64,000 nt of DNA from Latrodectus hesperus (GCA_037975125.1 CM075854.1:62159926-62223925); one strand, 5' to 3'; positions 26,015 to 38,158 are shown, counted from the stretch's first letter. Program-made: numbers and translations. Notes: generated by a model from the sequence alone, not told the origin.

Positions 26015-27040
26015 GTAATCTAATTCTGCAAGTCACCAAAAATGGCTGAGAAAACTAGAATGATAAAGAAAACATCTGTTGAGAAAGAAGGTGTGCCGGA
26101 ATTTGTCCTTAAAAGAACTGAAAGACCGAATGGCCCTGATTCTAGTTCTGCTCTTAGTCCTTCTTATAAAATTGGTTTTCTTGGTCTAAGTGCTATAGGT
26201 CAGAAAATAATTATGAACTTATTGAATTCTGGTTATGATGTTACTATATGGAATAGAACTCCTGAGAAATGTGATGTCTTTGTTGAAGCTGGTGCTCGTA
26301 GGGGTCAAACTCCAGCAGATGTCATTCAAGCATGTGACATAACTTTTAGTTCTGTGTCTGGTCCAGAGGCATCAAAAGCTCTTATTTTTGGTAATTGTGG
26401 TGTTCTAAAAGGGCTTGAAGGTTGCACACCTGGAGAAAAAGGATATGTTGAATTAACGGGAATTGATCCTCAAACTTCTCAGGACATAGCCAGTGAAATC
26501 TCCCATAAAGGAGGTCGTTACATGGAAGCAAGAGTCCATGGCTCTTGCAGTCTTGCTGAAGATGGACTGTCATTGGTCCTTGCGGCTGGTGATCGTGGAA
26601 TATTCCAAGATTGTGTGAGTGCTTTCAAAGCTTTTTCAAATCATGCCTTCTTTTTAGGCTTGGAAGTAGGCACTGCTTCTAAAATGAGCATCTTCCTTAG
26701 TATGCTTCATGGAACTGTTACTGCAGCATTGGCTGAAACATTCAGCTTAATCAATAGCTTAGAATTGGATGTTGATTGCTTCTTCGAAATTCTGGCACGA
26801 GGACCGTGTAGTAGTCCTCTTGTTAAAGAGAAAGCACAAGCTATGATAAAAGAAAAATTTACTACTAATTTTGCTATTAAGCACCAGGAAAGAGATTTAC
26901 AGGATGCGATTCAGATGGGTGATTCTTTAAATCACCCTTTACCAATTTCCAAAGCTGCTCACAAAGCGTATAAACGCGCTAAAGTGATGCAGTGTTCTGA
27001 ACAAGATATTTCTTCTGTGATTAAAGCAATACGAAAATAA
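26015..27040 (+). CDS. N-PAC/GLYR1-like protein, dehydrogenase domain only (CDS 26042-27040)
   Basis: The 332-aa product matches the beta-hydroxyacid-dehydrogenase-like half of N-PAC (GLYR1/NP60), a nuclear cofactor of the LSD2 histone demethylase and of transcription through nucleosomes. Residues 1-42 are a charged linker. The Rossmann part starts IGFLGLSAIG (44-53) with NRT at 71-73, and the all-helical C-terminal domain follows. A splice acceptor (TTTCTTTCAAACAG) ends at 26014 and an in-frame TAA lies at 26021-26023, so ATG 26042 is the start if that acceptor is used. The PWWP domain of typical N-PAC is then absent. A later AG (26032) would keep the frame open to an upstream exon, but I saw no PWWP exon. 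Oddities: GxGxxG reads G48-L-S-A-I-G53, the EAPVSG-type motif reads EARVHG (162-167), and GTASKMS (210-216) shows no clear catalytic lysine at the family position. The whole domain is one exon, which would fit a retrogene or a diverged paralogue. Confidence 0.85.
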
Positions 27041-27641
27041 TAATTTAACAATTTACAACAATTGTTTATGTAAGGATAATTCATTTCAATGTAACCTTTC
27101 ATTGTCTTTAAAGTGTATCATTTATTCATTAATTGTCTTATTAGAAGATTCATATTAATATAATACTGAATCTGCATGTTTTTTATAATACATCATTGAT
27201 TAAACTTATACTATATTCAGATATTGATTTCATTAGTATGTAAGAACAAATTTATATATTAACCACATTGTTAACACAATATATTCGAATTATCATTATT
27301 CGACAAAACTAGTGTATATTTCATAATCTAAATTTAATCCAACTTGTTGAATTACAGCATTGTTTTGAATATAATTATATTTTTAAAATAAAAATAACTA
27401 TAAGTCTTTAAATAAAGGGCAAACAAATTATCAACACAATTCAAATGGTATTAAAATATTTTTTTACGTAAATTATTTTATGAAAAACATAATATTGCAT
27501 TCCTGAATCTTTTAAGATCTAAACTAATTCTGCAAATGATAATTAATTTTTACGAAATTTCTATATATATATATATATATCAAATTCTTATAATTGTATA
27601 ATATGAACTAAATGGTAGTTACTGACACTGACTTCAATAAA
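27041..27641 (+). other. Probable 3' UTR of the N-PAC-like gene
   Basis: AT-rich sequence follows the stop codon. AATAAA signals occur at 27411-27416 and 27636-27641. A TA microsatellite lies at 27562-27580. Which signal is used cannot be told from sequence alone. Confidence 0.4.
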
Positions 27642-29416
27642 TGCTTTCTAAGACCTTATTCTCAATCAAAAAAGGTTTACATTATTGTAACTTTATATTT
27701 ACATTTAATTTAGCTCTGCAATATATACTTAAATTGTTAACAAATATTACTCTAGTTCCAAATTTTTTAAAAATTTAATACTGATTAATTTTATTAAAAA
27801 TCTGTTACACCCAAGCAACCTCAGCAACATAAAATATGTAGCTACACACAAATTGCTGTTTCAAGTTTATATGTTAAATACAAGAATCAATGTTTTCAAT
27901 ATTACTGCATATTTGAATGCAGAATATATTCTGTGTATTTTATTTAAATTAATTTAAAGATATATTTAAATATAAAAAATAAGATTTTGACTTTCAATTT
28001 ATTTCCTTCTCATAAAAGAATCCATGTTTAGTATTAATACAAATTATAACGCATCTCACATTATTAAAATGTTTTTTAAAACATGACTTATTCACTAGAA
28101 TAGAACATTTTTTATATTTCTCAAAATAGGTTCTATTTTGAATCCCACAGACCTCTTCGATAATTATAATTTCATAAAATTAATAAGTTTTCTAAAATTC
28201 TTTAAAAATGTTAATTTTCATAATATGAATTTTCTTTATTTTGTTATTTAAAATAAATTTTATTATTTTAATAATAAAATTAATTTTAAATAAAGAAAAT
28301 AAAAGAATTTATTTTCTTTATATTTAATATAAATTTTCTTTTTTATCATCATTAATAAGTATTTTGCTAAAAAGGGTAATATTTAATATTCAAAAGTTCA
28401 TTTAATGACCTTTGCATAGAATTTTCATGAATTAATCTTCGTCATTAAAATATTAATAAAAGTTATACGCAAACATTATTTCGAAGGGAGAAACTAAATA
28501 AAAAGTTAAATGATTTGCTTTGTTTCAGTGCCCCTGCTAGATATTTTTAACTTTCTGGAGAACTTAGAGTTCCCTTGAAACGCCTATTTTGTGATGTTTT
28601 ATGGCGTTACTTGTTCACCGAAGTTTTAAATTTGAATAAATCGATGAAGAAAATAACACTAACAATCAATGATGCAAACTGTTCCTATATTCAATTCCTA
28701 ATCTCTTTTCCTTTATATAATTACTGAAAAGGTGGGGTAGTTGGTTAAATGTGATCCATGACACACACAATTTGTTTAAATTAAGTTTGTTGCTACAACA
28801 GGAGCGGGTGTGGAGGAATGAAACAATTTTTTCAAACTTTGATTAAAGCTGGTTAAATATGCTTTTATTATGGGTGCAGCCAACTCCGTTGATTACTTTC
28901 GAAATTCAAAATGGGCATTTTATTAGCTTCTTATTTTGACTCAAATTTTTAGTTAAGTGCTTACACCGCTTTTTTTTCGATTCATTGATTTTTTTCTCTT
29001 TTATAGGTATTAATTTTTTTCCTTTAACGAAGTAAAGGAAAAAATTTTATATTATAAATATTTTATAAATATCTTTTTGTATATTTCTAATAATTTTTCG
29101 TTAGCTAACTTTTTATTTTATTTGTGTAATCGACACTCATTATTTGCCACAAACAAGGCTCATCTTTACAGACTTCAATAAATTCCTGCAATATTTGCTT
29201 CATGGACATTTTTATAAAAAAAAGGGATCAAATATTAATTTTCCCAAGTATCGCCAAGAAATAACTTGCAACCCTGCGAGACAGACACGCGACAACGGGA
29301 CGCAAGTGCTTACTTCCTGTGTTGGAAGAAAAATCAGAACTTGTTTGAATTTTCTTGAGCCTGTCCAACCTCCCCACACACGGTACATCTTGTTCACGTA
29401 TAACAAATCCATAGGA
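27642..29416. other. AT-rich intergenic sequence with inverted repeats
   Basis: No gene is supported. AT-rich palindromes occur at 28251-28320, for example TAAAGAAAATAAA facing TTTATTTTCTTTA. A GC-richer patch at 29240-29410 has no recognisable content. Confidence 0.45.
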
Positions 29417-29598
29417 AAAATCGCCGAGCTGGCAGCCGAATGGTTAGCACTCTTGCCTTCGGTTCAACAGTTCGTGGATTCGAATCCCACCTTGGGCATG
29501 GATGTTTGTAGTGGTTCGGAATCCACTTTAAACCGTAAGTCCCGGTCTAATTAGCCCTCGTGTGCAAAAAATGACCGTTGAGCGACAAACAAACCAAA
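29417..29598 (+). mobile_element. tRNA-derived SINE, full length
   Basis: The 5' part resembles a tRNA, with an A-box region (TGGTTAGCACTCTTGCC) and a B box (GGATTCGAATCCC). A conserved body follows (GGCATGGATGTTTGTAGT, GAATCCACTTTAAACCG, CCGGTCTAATTAGCCC), ending in an AAACAAACCAAA-type tail. A direct repeat CCATAGGA flanks it (29409-29416 and 29599-29606) as the target-site duplication. It landed at the left breakpoint of segment A copy 2. Other copies: 45014-45186 (minus) and fragments near 16081 and 45850. Confidence 0.9.
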
Positions 29599-29618
29599 CC
29601 ATAGGACATTGCACTTAC

Positions 29619-29779
29619 CTAAAACTAACTGCTTCATATTCAGTCCATTAAAGGATTTCTTATCCCTAGCACCAAAATAACTGAACTCAGGTGCAAGTTT
29701 ATTGGCCATCAATTTTTTTAATGATGCTTATGGTGCAATTCCCGGAAGAAGTTCCCCCAGACAAGCTTAAAAAGTGGCA
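29619..29779 (-). pseudogene. DUF4806-like exon (segment A copy 2), frameshifted
   Basis: This is the duplicate of 1277-1437, with the same acceptor, the same GTAAGT donor (29613-29618) and the same seven-A frameshift. In the left flank the SINE and unrelated sequence replace whatever 3' exon the gene once had. The shared frameshift shows that the parent copy was already broken before duplication or spread. Confidence 0.6.
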
Positions 29780-32439
29780 CTGAAACAATACAAATATAAA
29801 TATTTTATAATTAAAAACATTTTATAATTTAAATTTGAAATTACTGTATTAATTTTGGCAACATCCATACATTATGTAGTCATAATAATAATTATTATTT
29901 ACAGCATAAAATTCACAGAAGTTTTAGAAAAATAAATCTAATATATATATTCCTATACATTTAATAAAGCATATATATAAAAAATAATTATTTAAACAAT
30001 ATAAAATCAAATCAACTATAATATAGTAACAGCGCAATACAACACAATTTCTTCCAATAGACGTCGATACGACATCAGGTGGATGTACTCTAATCCAGTT
30101 GATGCCTCATTTTGGTCCAGTTTAGATACATGGCACGTCAAATATCATAATACCAATTTTAGAAATGTTTATCTTTTTCATTACATATATGCTAAACCTA
30201 AGGGACTAATTTCTGGAAAAAATATACTACCCTTTGGAATTGGTTAAATAATTGAAATTACAAAATGTTTAAAATTTGTAATGAATCTTCAAATTAGCAA
30301 AACAAGAGTTAGATTAATAGGTAAAATTTAACTTTACCATTAAAAGAACAGAACTTCAATAATAAAATATAGAATTGAATTTACATATTAGTGCTAAATA
30401 TAAACAGAAATGTTGTTTACTAAGGAATATATTAAATGTTTTGATTAAACACTTTTACAACAGTAAACTCTTAATAAAATTTAATACATGATATATTTAT
30501 TTACAAATTGCACTCAGTAGAAACAAATTGCCATGTTTTTAATCCTTTAAAGGATTTATTTACTTTTGCTCTACATTAGTTCCAAATAAGCATAATAATA
30601 TAGAAAATTTTAAAAAAAATTTTAATTTGCTTATTTTAAATTTAATCTTATCCTCAGGTATAAAAATTTGTTATTCTCTCTCACTTAACTGAAAAGGAAA
30701 ACAAAATTTATATATTTTAAATGATGTACGTTTTATCTCTTAAAAATACAATTAAACTTTATCAACCAAAATAATTAAGGCATAACACAATAAAAAAAAA
30801 TTAAAATCTTAAATATAAAAATCTAACAATTTATTCAATTTATTTGAAACTAGGATCAGCCCATAATAAGTAATTTTTCATGCAAAGCAGAGCAGAATAT
30901 GAAAAACACTATAGAAAAAATGAATTTCCAATCAACATTCAATAAATAAATGATGTTTAATGTGATCAAATGTGTACATCTTTTTTAATAATATTCAAAT
31001 TAGATTAATGAAGAAGACATATTTAATAGAACTAAAAATCAGGTTATTGTGTGAAACGTAGATGCCATTCAGCTTATTTTTGCCAGTAAAGTCTTTGAAG
31101 TCTGTAGAAAAGTGAACTACTACAAAATAACTTTAAAGGAATACAATTAAAAATAGAAGAATATTGATATTTCTGTTTAAATCTAAATCAGAGAATCATT
31201 TATTAAATCAAATTAATCAACAGAATTTGAATGGAAGTACACATATAATATTCATTCCAGAAACTGTTCGTTGTTCTGTTTACGTAATCATTTTGCTTTT
31301 TAATTTCACTGAGAGCATGCTTCTTAACTTCCTTTCAGGGCATACACATGCAAGCAAATGGTTTGAATTTCAGTTAGTTACTAATTTCATTTTTTTTCTT
31401 TTTTTAAAATAAACTAAATTCTTCTCATACAAAAAGGTTTTAACTATATTGACTTAAAAATAACTTCAGTGAAAATGAAATCAATGTATTAAGGGTTTCA
31501 TTTGCTGTAATAATTTATGATTTTTTCCTGAAAATGGGCATTCTTATATTAATTTACTTAAATATTTAAAGTGTGATTAAAAAAATTATTTATTTTGAAG
31601 ATATTATGATCAGATAGTTTTTGTAAGAGTATTAAATAAAATAATACAAAATAAGAATATAAAAAATATCCAGCATCACAAGCATTATGGAAGTAGGAAA
31701 TTTTGCTACCAAATTAAGTGTACAGAAAATATTATAGAAAATCACATTCACAGATCACACACAGTCACATTCTAAATGCTTACCCTAGTAGCAATTCAAC
31801 ACTGGGGTGGTGATTGGGTTAACGACTTGAACCGTTGGAAACTCAGTGGCCCCTGTGCGGCAAAAGTGCATGGAACAGTGGACCTTTTGTCACCTCGGCC
31901 AGAGAGCGGCTGCGGTATCGCCGCCCGTTCAGTTGAAGTGCACGGTGTGATGAGTTAATGGCGTATGGCCCGATGACTTTTTTAAAATTCGATGAAAAGG
32001 GAGTGAGTGCATCGATGATATTTGCCATTCAATTTTGTATTCTACTCGTGTACCTATGCTGTTTTCCGGCTTAAATATAAAAAATACACTATCGTTAAAA
32101 ATAATTAAACAATAGTGTATTTTTGATAAGCCTGACAATATTTAGGAAAACTTATATTTTAAATATTAATATATTTATAAGTGTTTTAAGTGATAAAAAT
32201 ATTTGTGTTAAAGGATTTTTTAATACTTATAAATAAATTCAAAATGTAATAATTTATATAGTACAGTTATGTAAGTGACATTAATATGAAATGTATTTTA
32301 CCCAATATCTAATATTTTTACACTATAGGACATTTCAGTATTTTCAAGTTTTCATTGCAGGACACAAAATTAAATTTCAATAATTTCAGTTTTATAGATT
32401 TGCTTTAATTTTTTTCACTTATATGAAAAATCAAATAAA

Positions 32440-33070
32440 TGACAATATTAAGATTTTTTTAAATAATTCCCAGTTTTAGAAAAAATAAATTAGCAGGTTG
32501 ATTTTCCTAATGTTTTCTTAACAAGTTTTACACTGGAAATTTAATTGCAAAAATCTAAATTTTTTATTGCTTTTATGAGATATATATTTTAACATTAGAA
32601 ATTAAAATCCTACAAATTCAATTAGTTTCAATATATCTGTAACAATAGGTATAAATTATTTATAGAACCTTTCTACACTAGATACATTTGATAAATTTAA
32701 AATAAAACATTGATTCATTATTTTAATATAGAACACAGACAATATTCATTAAGATTTTATTTTAAAAAATAATTTCAAATTTTAGAAAAAATAAATTAGG
32801 AAATTGTTCATTTTTATGATTTTCATAATGTTTTCTTAGCAAATTTAACTTTGGAAATTTAACTGCAAAAAATCTAAATTTTTTTATAGCTTTTATAAGA
32901 TATTTATTTTAACATGTGTGCATAGATTCAGTTTTAGAAATTAAAATCATACAAATTCAATTAATTTTAATATATTTGTAAAAATAGGTATAAATTATTC
33001 TCAACTAGATACATTTGATAAATTTAAAATAAAACATTGATTCTATATTTTAATATAGAACAGACAACTT
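32440..33070. repeat. Imperfect tandem duplication of about 310 bp
   Basis: Two adjacent AT-rich units share TTTTAGAAAAAATAAATTAG, CTAATGTTTTCTTA/ATAATGTTTTCTTA, ACTAGATACATTTGATAAAT and TTTTAATATAGAACA in the same order. It lies inside the 5.1-kb TIR element, downstream of its gene. Confidence 0.75.
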
Positions 33071-33417
33071 TGATTCTATGGTCTTAGCTTAATGTTTTAT
33101 ATATATATTGATATTTTCTATTAATAGTTGAAAAATTGACTTAAATATGAATATTCTAGAACATTTCTAAAAGCAATATTTGCAGAGCTAAAAGTGATAA
33201 AAGAAATGAGTTACAAATTTTTGGTAACAAGTGCATTAAATACATTATTGTAATAAGATTAAAAATTCAGTTATATATTCAGATAAAGTGTCCCTATTTT
33301 ACAGCATTTTTTATTTTAATATTTGTTAAACTATCTACTTCAATATTTATGAATTTATTCACAAAAACAAAATGTTCACAAAAGATAAATCTTTATTATT
33401 ATTATAACATATTAACA

Positions 33418-35821
33418 TTAGACTGGGCTTTTTCCAAAGCCCATTTCAAGTGCCCCCCCATCTCTATCTGGAGCACGCATCAGCCATTTCTTGATGTCCT
33501 GCTGTACATCCATATCTGTTATACGGCTGACATGGTGGCAAGTAGAAGCTACAAATAAACAAATTTTACTCATATAAATGTTAAATAAAGTAACATCAGA
33601 AACAAAGTAATGTTAACATTTTTATAATTGATATTATTAACATTACATGGAAATATCACAAAAATTAAATTTTAAGTTGTTAAAATATTAAAATTAGGAT
33701 TTAAATTTAGGTAAAAAATAAATTTATTAAATTTAATTTATGTACTATAATCAACATTTTGATCCAATTGTAAACTTGGCATTTAAAAAATACAAAAGTA
33801 ATCCATAAATGAAAATAGAAAATAACAATTTTTCCCAATTTTAAGTTAGAAACACAATATAAATTTAAATTACATACGTTAAACTTAGAATAATAAAAAT
33901 ATGCAATTAAAACTATTTCAGAAACATGAAATATTATGTTCTTATGATTTGTTACAGTGATTATGATTTAGAAATATTTTGATTAAATTCAACTCATAAA
34001 CTTTTACGTTTGAATTTAATGTTTTCATATTGCACTATATTACTTTTAAAATTTATTTCTACAAGCAGTTAGCTTTAGAAAGTTTAAAAACAAAATGCTA
34101 ACCTGTTATCAAATTCATAACATTCTGAAGGGTGGAAAAAGGATGCTTTACACCTCTACTGTCCTTCCAGTTGTATTGTTTTGACAACTTGTTTGTCATC
34201 AGTTCCATCAGAATTCTTTTTATAACATCACTGGAACTTGTTCCACCTTTATTAGTCAGAATAGTCATCTGAAAATAATAACAAAATATCAGAAAAATAA
34301 ATTCAAATGAAGTTCCAGTTTCCAAATCCATGTTAAAGCTAATTTACCTGTCAAATATTTTTATATAGAAACTTAATGTTTTTAAACTTTATTTTTTTGT
34401 ATTTCAATTGGTTTAAATTGCTAGGAAATTTAAATTATGTTGAAAAAAATTCCAGAAATATTTAAAGCTAAATCAGCTTTCTAGAATTATTTCTAAAAAA
34501 CATATCACAGTAAAAATTTAAATACAGTTTTCTTTGCAAAAAATAGATCAACACATATTTCTTCAATATAATATTTGTATATTATTTTGTTATATATATT
34601 ACAAAATTTGCATCATAACTTATATTAATATATTGCTTTGGCTTACTCTTTAAAATTTATCATTGATCAACTAGTAAAACAAAGAAACTGGCATTTCTTT
34701 TTTCATTTTTGGATAAGAACTTTATTACTCTATTAATAATTTATTACTACTTTATTACTAAAAAGAAAATTTATAAAAATTAAAATTAAACTTAAAAAAA
34801 TCCACATCTTACAAGGAAAAAAAACTATTAATCTCCTTATTAAATGAAATTTAAAAATACACAGAATTTTTCAAAATTGTAATAATATTTATGATGAACA
34901 CAGTAATTACAAAATATAACTAACTTAAGTATGAACAAATCATAGCTAATAAAACCAAGATAATAACAAACCACAAGATGACAGGCAACGACATGAGACC
35001 TTCATCCAATTTTCATTAGGAACTTCAAAGTCTTCAATAGCACGCCTAATTCTGTTAGGCGTCTTATAAGGAGGCCAGTAACACATATTTCCATCCATCC
35101 AATTAGATGCGACAACTGCCACACTTTTATCACCTGTTTACTCTACGAATTCTACAACTTGAAAGCTATGTGAAAAATATTTAATGAATAAATTCTGTTT
35201 CTGTTTTTAGGATAAGTAGTTTTTTAATTGTAAATAGATTGTTATTGACCAATTTGTTAAAAAAATTTTGTTTTATATTCTTTTAATCAAAGTTTATTAT
35301 ATAAAAACAATTATTCACTTTAAAGCTCACATATTTGGTAAAATTATGAAAAACACAATATTTATATGTAACATGCAAACTTTTTGTAAAATCCTGTCAA
35401 GGCATTATATATATATATAGAAGAGTATGATTAAGTTTCAAAAATCTTATTAATTAATTAACCATTTAATATTTTTTAAATGAACCTATTTTTAAAATAT
35501 TTAATAAAGTATTTTTACATGTTTCAAGTTTTAGTAAACTGGAAGTGTTGATCCCTAATGATTACAAAAACAAAAATGGAATACCTCTTTACAATTTTGA
35601 GAGATGCTTCCAAAAATTTTTATAATTTTGAATGCAAGTCAAGAAATCATTACTGCATATTATTTCCCAAATTTTATATACTACCATTTTCATTTGCTGA
35701 TATGAATTTTATCATTTAATGTAAACTTGCAATGAATCTCACCTTGATTATAGAAGGTTATAAAAAATAGATATGAATTAAATAAAGTATATGAAGATAA
35801 TTATACTTACTCTGTAAACAT
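33418..35821 (-). pseudogene. DUF4806-like four-exon gene inside the TIR element
   Basis: Exons by splice signals (minus strand): 35811-35821 (ATG to a GTAAGT donor), 35000-35165, 34103-34268 and 33418-33548. Their lengths (11, 166, 166, 131 nt) keep one frame of 158 codons ending in TAA. Exon 2 encodes FQVVEFVE, then an in-frame TAA (codon 13), then DKSVAVVASNWMDGNMCYWP, the N-terminal module often found with DUF4806. Exon 3 encodes the DUF4806-like core (GGTSSSD, LMTNKL, NW, HPFSTL). Exon 4 encodes DVQQDIKKWLMRAPDR, a typical C-terminal helix. An AATAAA signal lies 20 bp past the stop (33392-33397). The function of the family is unknown. The single stop makes this copy broken, or it starts at the later ATG in exon 2. 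Exon joins are inferred. Confidence 0.6.
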
Positions 35822-36508
35822 AACTTAATACTTTCTTATCAAAAATAGAATTTGATCATCTTTAAGGTCTCAAAGACATTTTATCTATTACTAATTTTGC
35901 TGAGAATGACAAAGTAACACAATCAACAATTTAGTTCTCCAGTTATAAAATAGTAACACTCAAAACAATACTTTTTCACTCTGTTTAATAAAAGCTTTTA
36001 CATTAGATTTTTACATTAGATTGGATTTTAAGAAATTTATTCCGTCTGGAATAAATATTTTGATCGTTTAATTTATATGAAATTTCTAACCTGTTCATTT
36101 CCAAGCTTCAAATATTAATCTTAGAAACAAAAACAAAAAAATGTCATATTAAAAATAACACATACCAAAAATACACAAAAAAATTGTCAACATAACACTT
36201 TATGGATGTTTTACCATGCGGTACGATACAAGTATGCATTAAAAATTTTTTAATTGTTATAATAATTGTAGATTATTAATGGATATTATGGGTATTTATA
36301 AATTTCAAAAACAATGAACAAATTAAAGCATAATTTTACAATAAAGTTATTTTGTATCATTTAAAATAGATTGTTTGCAATGTTTATTAATAAATTGCAC
36401 AAATACAATGATTAGCTTGATAATAATGTGACATAATTAATTACAGGAAATATATTTAATTTTAAGGATATATACTCGTTATTTATTTAAAAAACAGATA
36501 GTACTTAC

Positions 36509-36720
36509 CAAAAAATTCTGTAAAATATAATTCCTCGTAAGACAATTAAGAATAGCTAACTACCCAGTGGAAATAAATATACAGAGAAAATTAAAGTAAA
36601 CAATGGATTTTAAATATGGCCGCCACGCATGCGTAGACCTATTAATAAGTCTGCGCATGATTTTACTTTCCTTCAATCTCAATGGTAAATGCTGCAGCCG
36701 ACGACCAGCGACCACTCTAT
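36509..36720 (-). promoter_or_regulatory. Putative promoter and 5' UTR exon of the DUF4806 element
   Basis: On the minus strand a GTAAGTAC donor (36501-36508) ends an exon without an ATG. Upstream of it, at 36626-36655, are CACGCATGCGTAG and CTGCGCATG, which are NRF1-like palindromes. This matches the expected position of the 5' end of the element's gene. The start site is not defined. Confidence 0.4.
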
Positions 36721-37585
36721 CAGTGGCCGACGACGGTGTCGTTCAGAATATGCGGTAGAAAATACAGTGACCGTATCATGTGTAAGTTAATGGGCACGCA
36801 CCGGTGAAAACATCCGGTGTCAAGTGAGTTACCAATGAAACCGGTAAATGGCCACTGTAGTACCACTCAGCCTCTGCTACTAGGGTAATCACTGAAGATG
36901 AAAACATTTCATACTAAATGATTTTACATAATCTTAAACATCATTTTTCCTTAAAATAAAAAAAAAATGCTTACTTCAAATTCTATAACCTTTAGTAGAC
37001 AACAAGAGAAGTTCTCCAGAAAAGTAAAAATTCCAAATCTGGTATGGGAAATAAACATATCTTCCATTTAACTACAAAATACAAATATTAATTTTCAAGT
37101 ATACATTTTAATAGCTCTTCATTTGAAATATTAGTCCAGCATATATTAAAATAATTGGGTAATATAATTTTTTCAAACTAAGTAGCAAAATCTTGAATTA
37201 TTGATTTAAAATTTGATATTCAATAAAAAAAACACTCAGATTTTTAATTCAACAGTAAAAAATATTTTAATTCAACATTAAATCTTTGAATCAAATCCTA
37301 ATATTGATTAATTTTTATCTTGTTGAAATCAAGATATAAATACATAAGTCCTTGTATGACAAAATAATAATAAATTTAAGTAATTTTGGAGAGAAAAAAT
37401 GGTTTTTACTAAAGAAAATTACTTAGTGGTATTTTCATCCTAATCGCAATGTTTGCATTTTTAGCCTAAAAATAATTTTAAAATTTAATGACAAAAAAAT
37501 TATTACATTCTGCTATCAAGCACAATTTATAAATAAAAGCAATATTTACCTTTTAACGTTAATTTAAAATAGTTACAAATGTAAT

Positions 37586-37899
37586 TTTTTAAAGTAAAAA
37601 TACACTTTAAACATGGTTTTCTACACTCAGATAACACTACTCAGTTTTTTAACCTTATTTCTATTATGACTTTTTTGGAATAAAAATAAGTTATTTAAAA
37701 AGAAACGCAATTATTTTTTAACTTACTTCGTTAAACACCTCTTAACGATGTACGACTGTACATCGTTAAGATGATGAAAGCAATAAACGACTGTAGACTG
37801 TGAGGCAAACGATAATTTAAAACTATGGAAGGAATAAACATAAATAATTACAATTGCAGTTAATTACCTACTTTAAATACATGTCAGGATAACATCCTT
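37586..37899. other. Stretch with a perfect 13-bp hairpin
   Basis: At 37741-37770 CTTAACGATGTAC and its exact inverse GTACATCGTTAAG surround a 4-nt loop (GACT). The rest is AT-rich without coding content. Confidence 0.6.
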
Positions 37900-38158
37900 T
37901 ATGAATGTCTTAAGTACGTCCACCATGCACGTCCAAATTACATCTATCATGGACATATAAATTACGTCTATTACAGATCCAAATACTAATAATCCAAAAC
38001 TCATCCATCGTGGATGTTAATCCGACGTCGATGGAAGACCATCCAGTTCACATCTAACCATGGACGTCTTTATGACATCCAAAAGGTATCCAGGACGTCT
38101 TTTGGACTCTATGGATCTTTAAAAGACGTCCAATAGACGTATGTGGTTGTATGGGGTG
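37900..38158. repeat. Array of GACGTC palindromes, probable transposon end
   Basis: Repeated GGACGTC, GACGTCC, ACGTCTA and CATCCA-type motifs fill about 250 bp and end at GGTTGTATGGGG near 38143-38156. The layout mirrors the GATATC array at 764-1107, but with a different palindromic core. It may be the 5' end of the element to which segment A belongs. Confidence 0.5.

Larger units (their letters stand above)
31783..36885 (-). mobile_element. 5.1-kb TIR element carrying a DUF4806-like gene
   Basis: The ends are perfect 11-bp inverted repeats, CCCTAGTAGCA (31783-31793) and TGCTACTAGGG (36875-36885), flanked by TA at 31781-31782 and 36886-36887. The empty site is preserved at 3425-3426 in segment A copy 1. 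The CCCTAG start recalls piggyBac and the target contains TTAA, but the observed junctions (TTA-CCCTAG, CTAGGG-TAA) fit a TA duplication without invoking lost bases. Both terminal 250-bp stretches are GC-rich. The minus strand carries a four-exon DUF4806-like gene (33418-35821) with a 5' exon further up. No DDE transposase was seen, so the element may be mobilised in trans, or its mobility gene may be the unknown protein. I cannot assign a superfamily. Confidence 0.8.
29607..37585 (-). repeat. Segment A, copy 2, interrupted by a 5.1-kb element
   Basis: The parts 29607-31782 and 36886-37585 together reproduce 1264-4119. The interruption is precise: copy 1 reads ATGCTTAATCACTG at 3420-3433, where copy 2 carries the TIR element flanked by TA. 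To the right the sequence continues into a perfect hairpin (37741-37770) and the GACGTC array, neither of which adjoins copy 1. Confidence 0.85.

Noticed and set aside
26382..26573. 63-codon minus-strand frame
   Set aside because: A shadow of the N-PAC-like gene.
29430..29500. Possible tRNA gene with A and B boxes
   Set aside because: The tRNA-like part is fused to a conserved SINE body and flanked by a target duplication, and similar copies exist at 45014-45186 and in fragments. It is a SINE, not a tRNA gene.
31783..36885. Calling the 5.1-kb element piggyBac on the basis of CCCTAG and TTAA
   Set aside because: The junctions show TTA-CCCTAG and CTAGGG-TAA, which need a TA duplication only, and no piggyBac-type transposase was seen. 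Kept as an alternative, not as the call.
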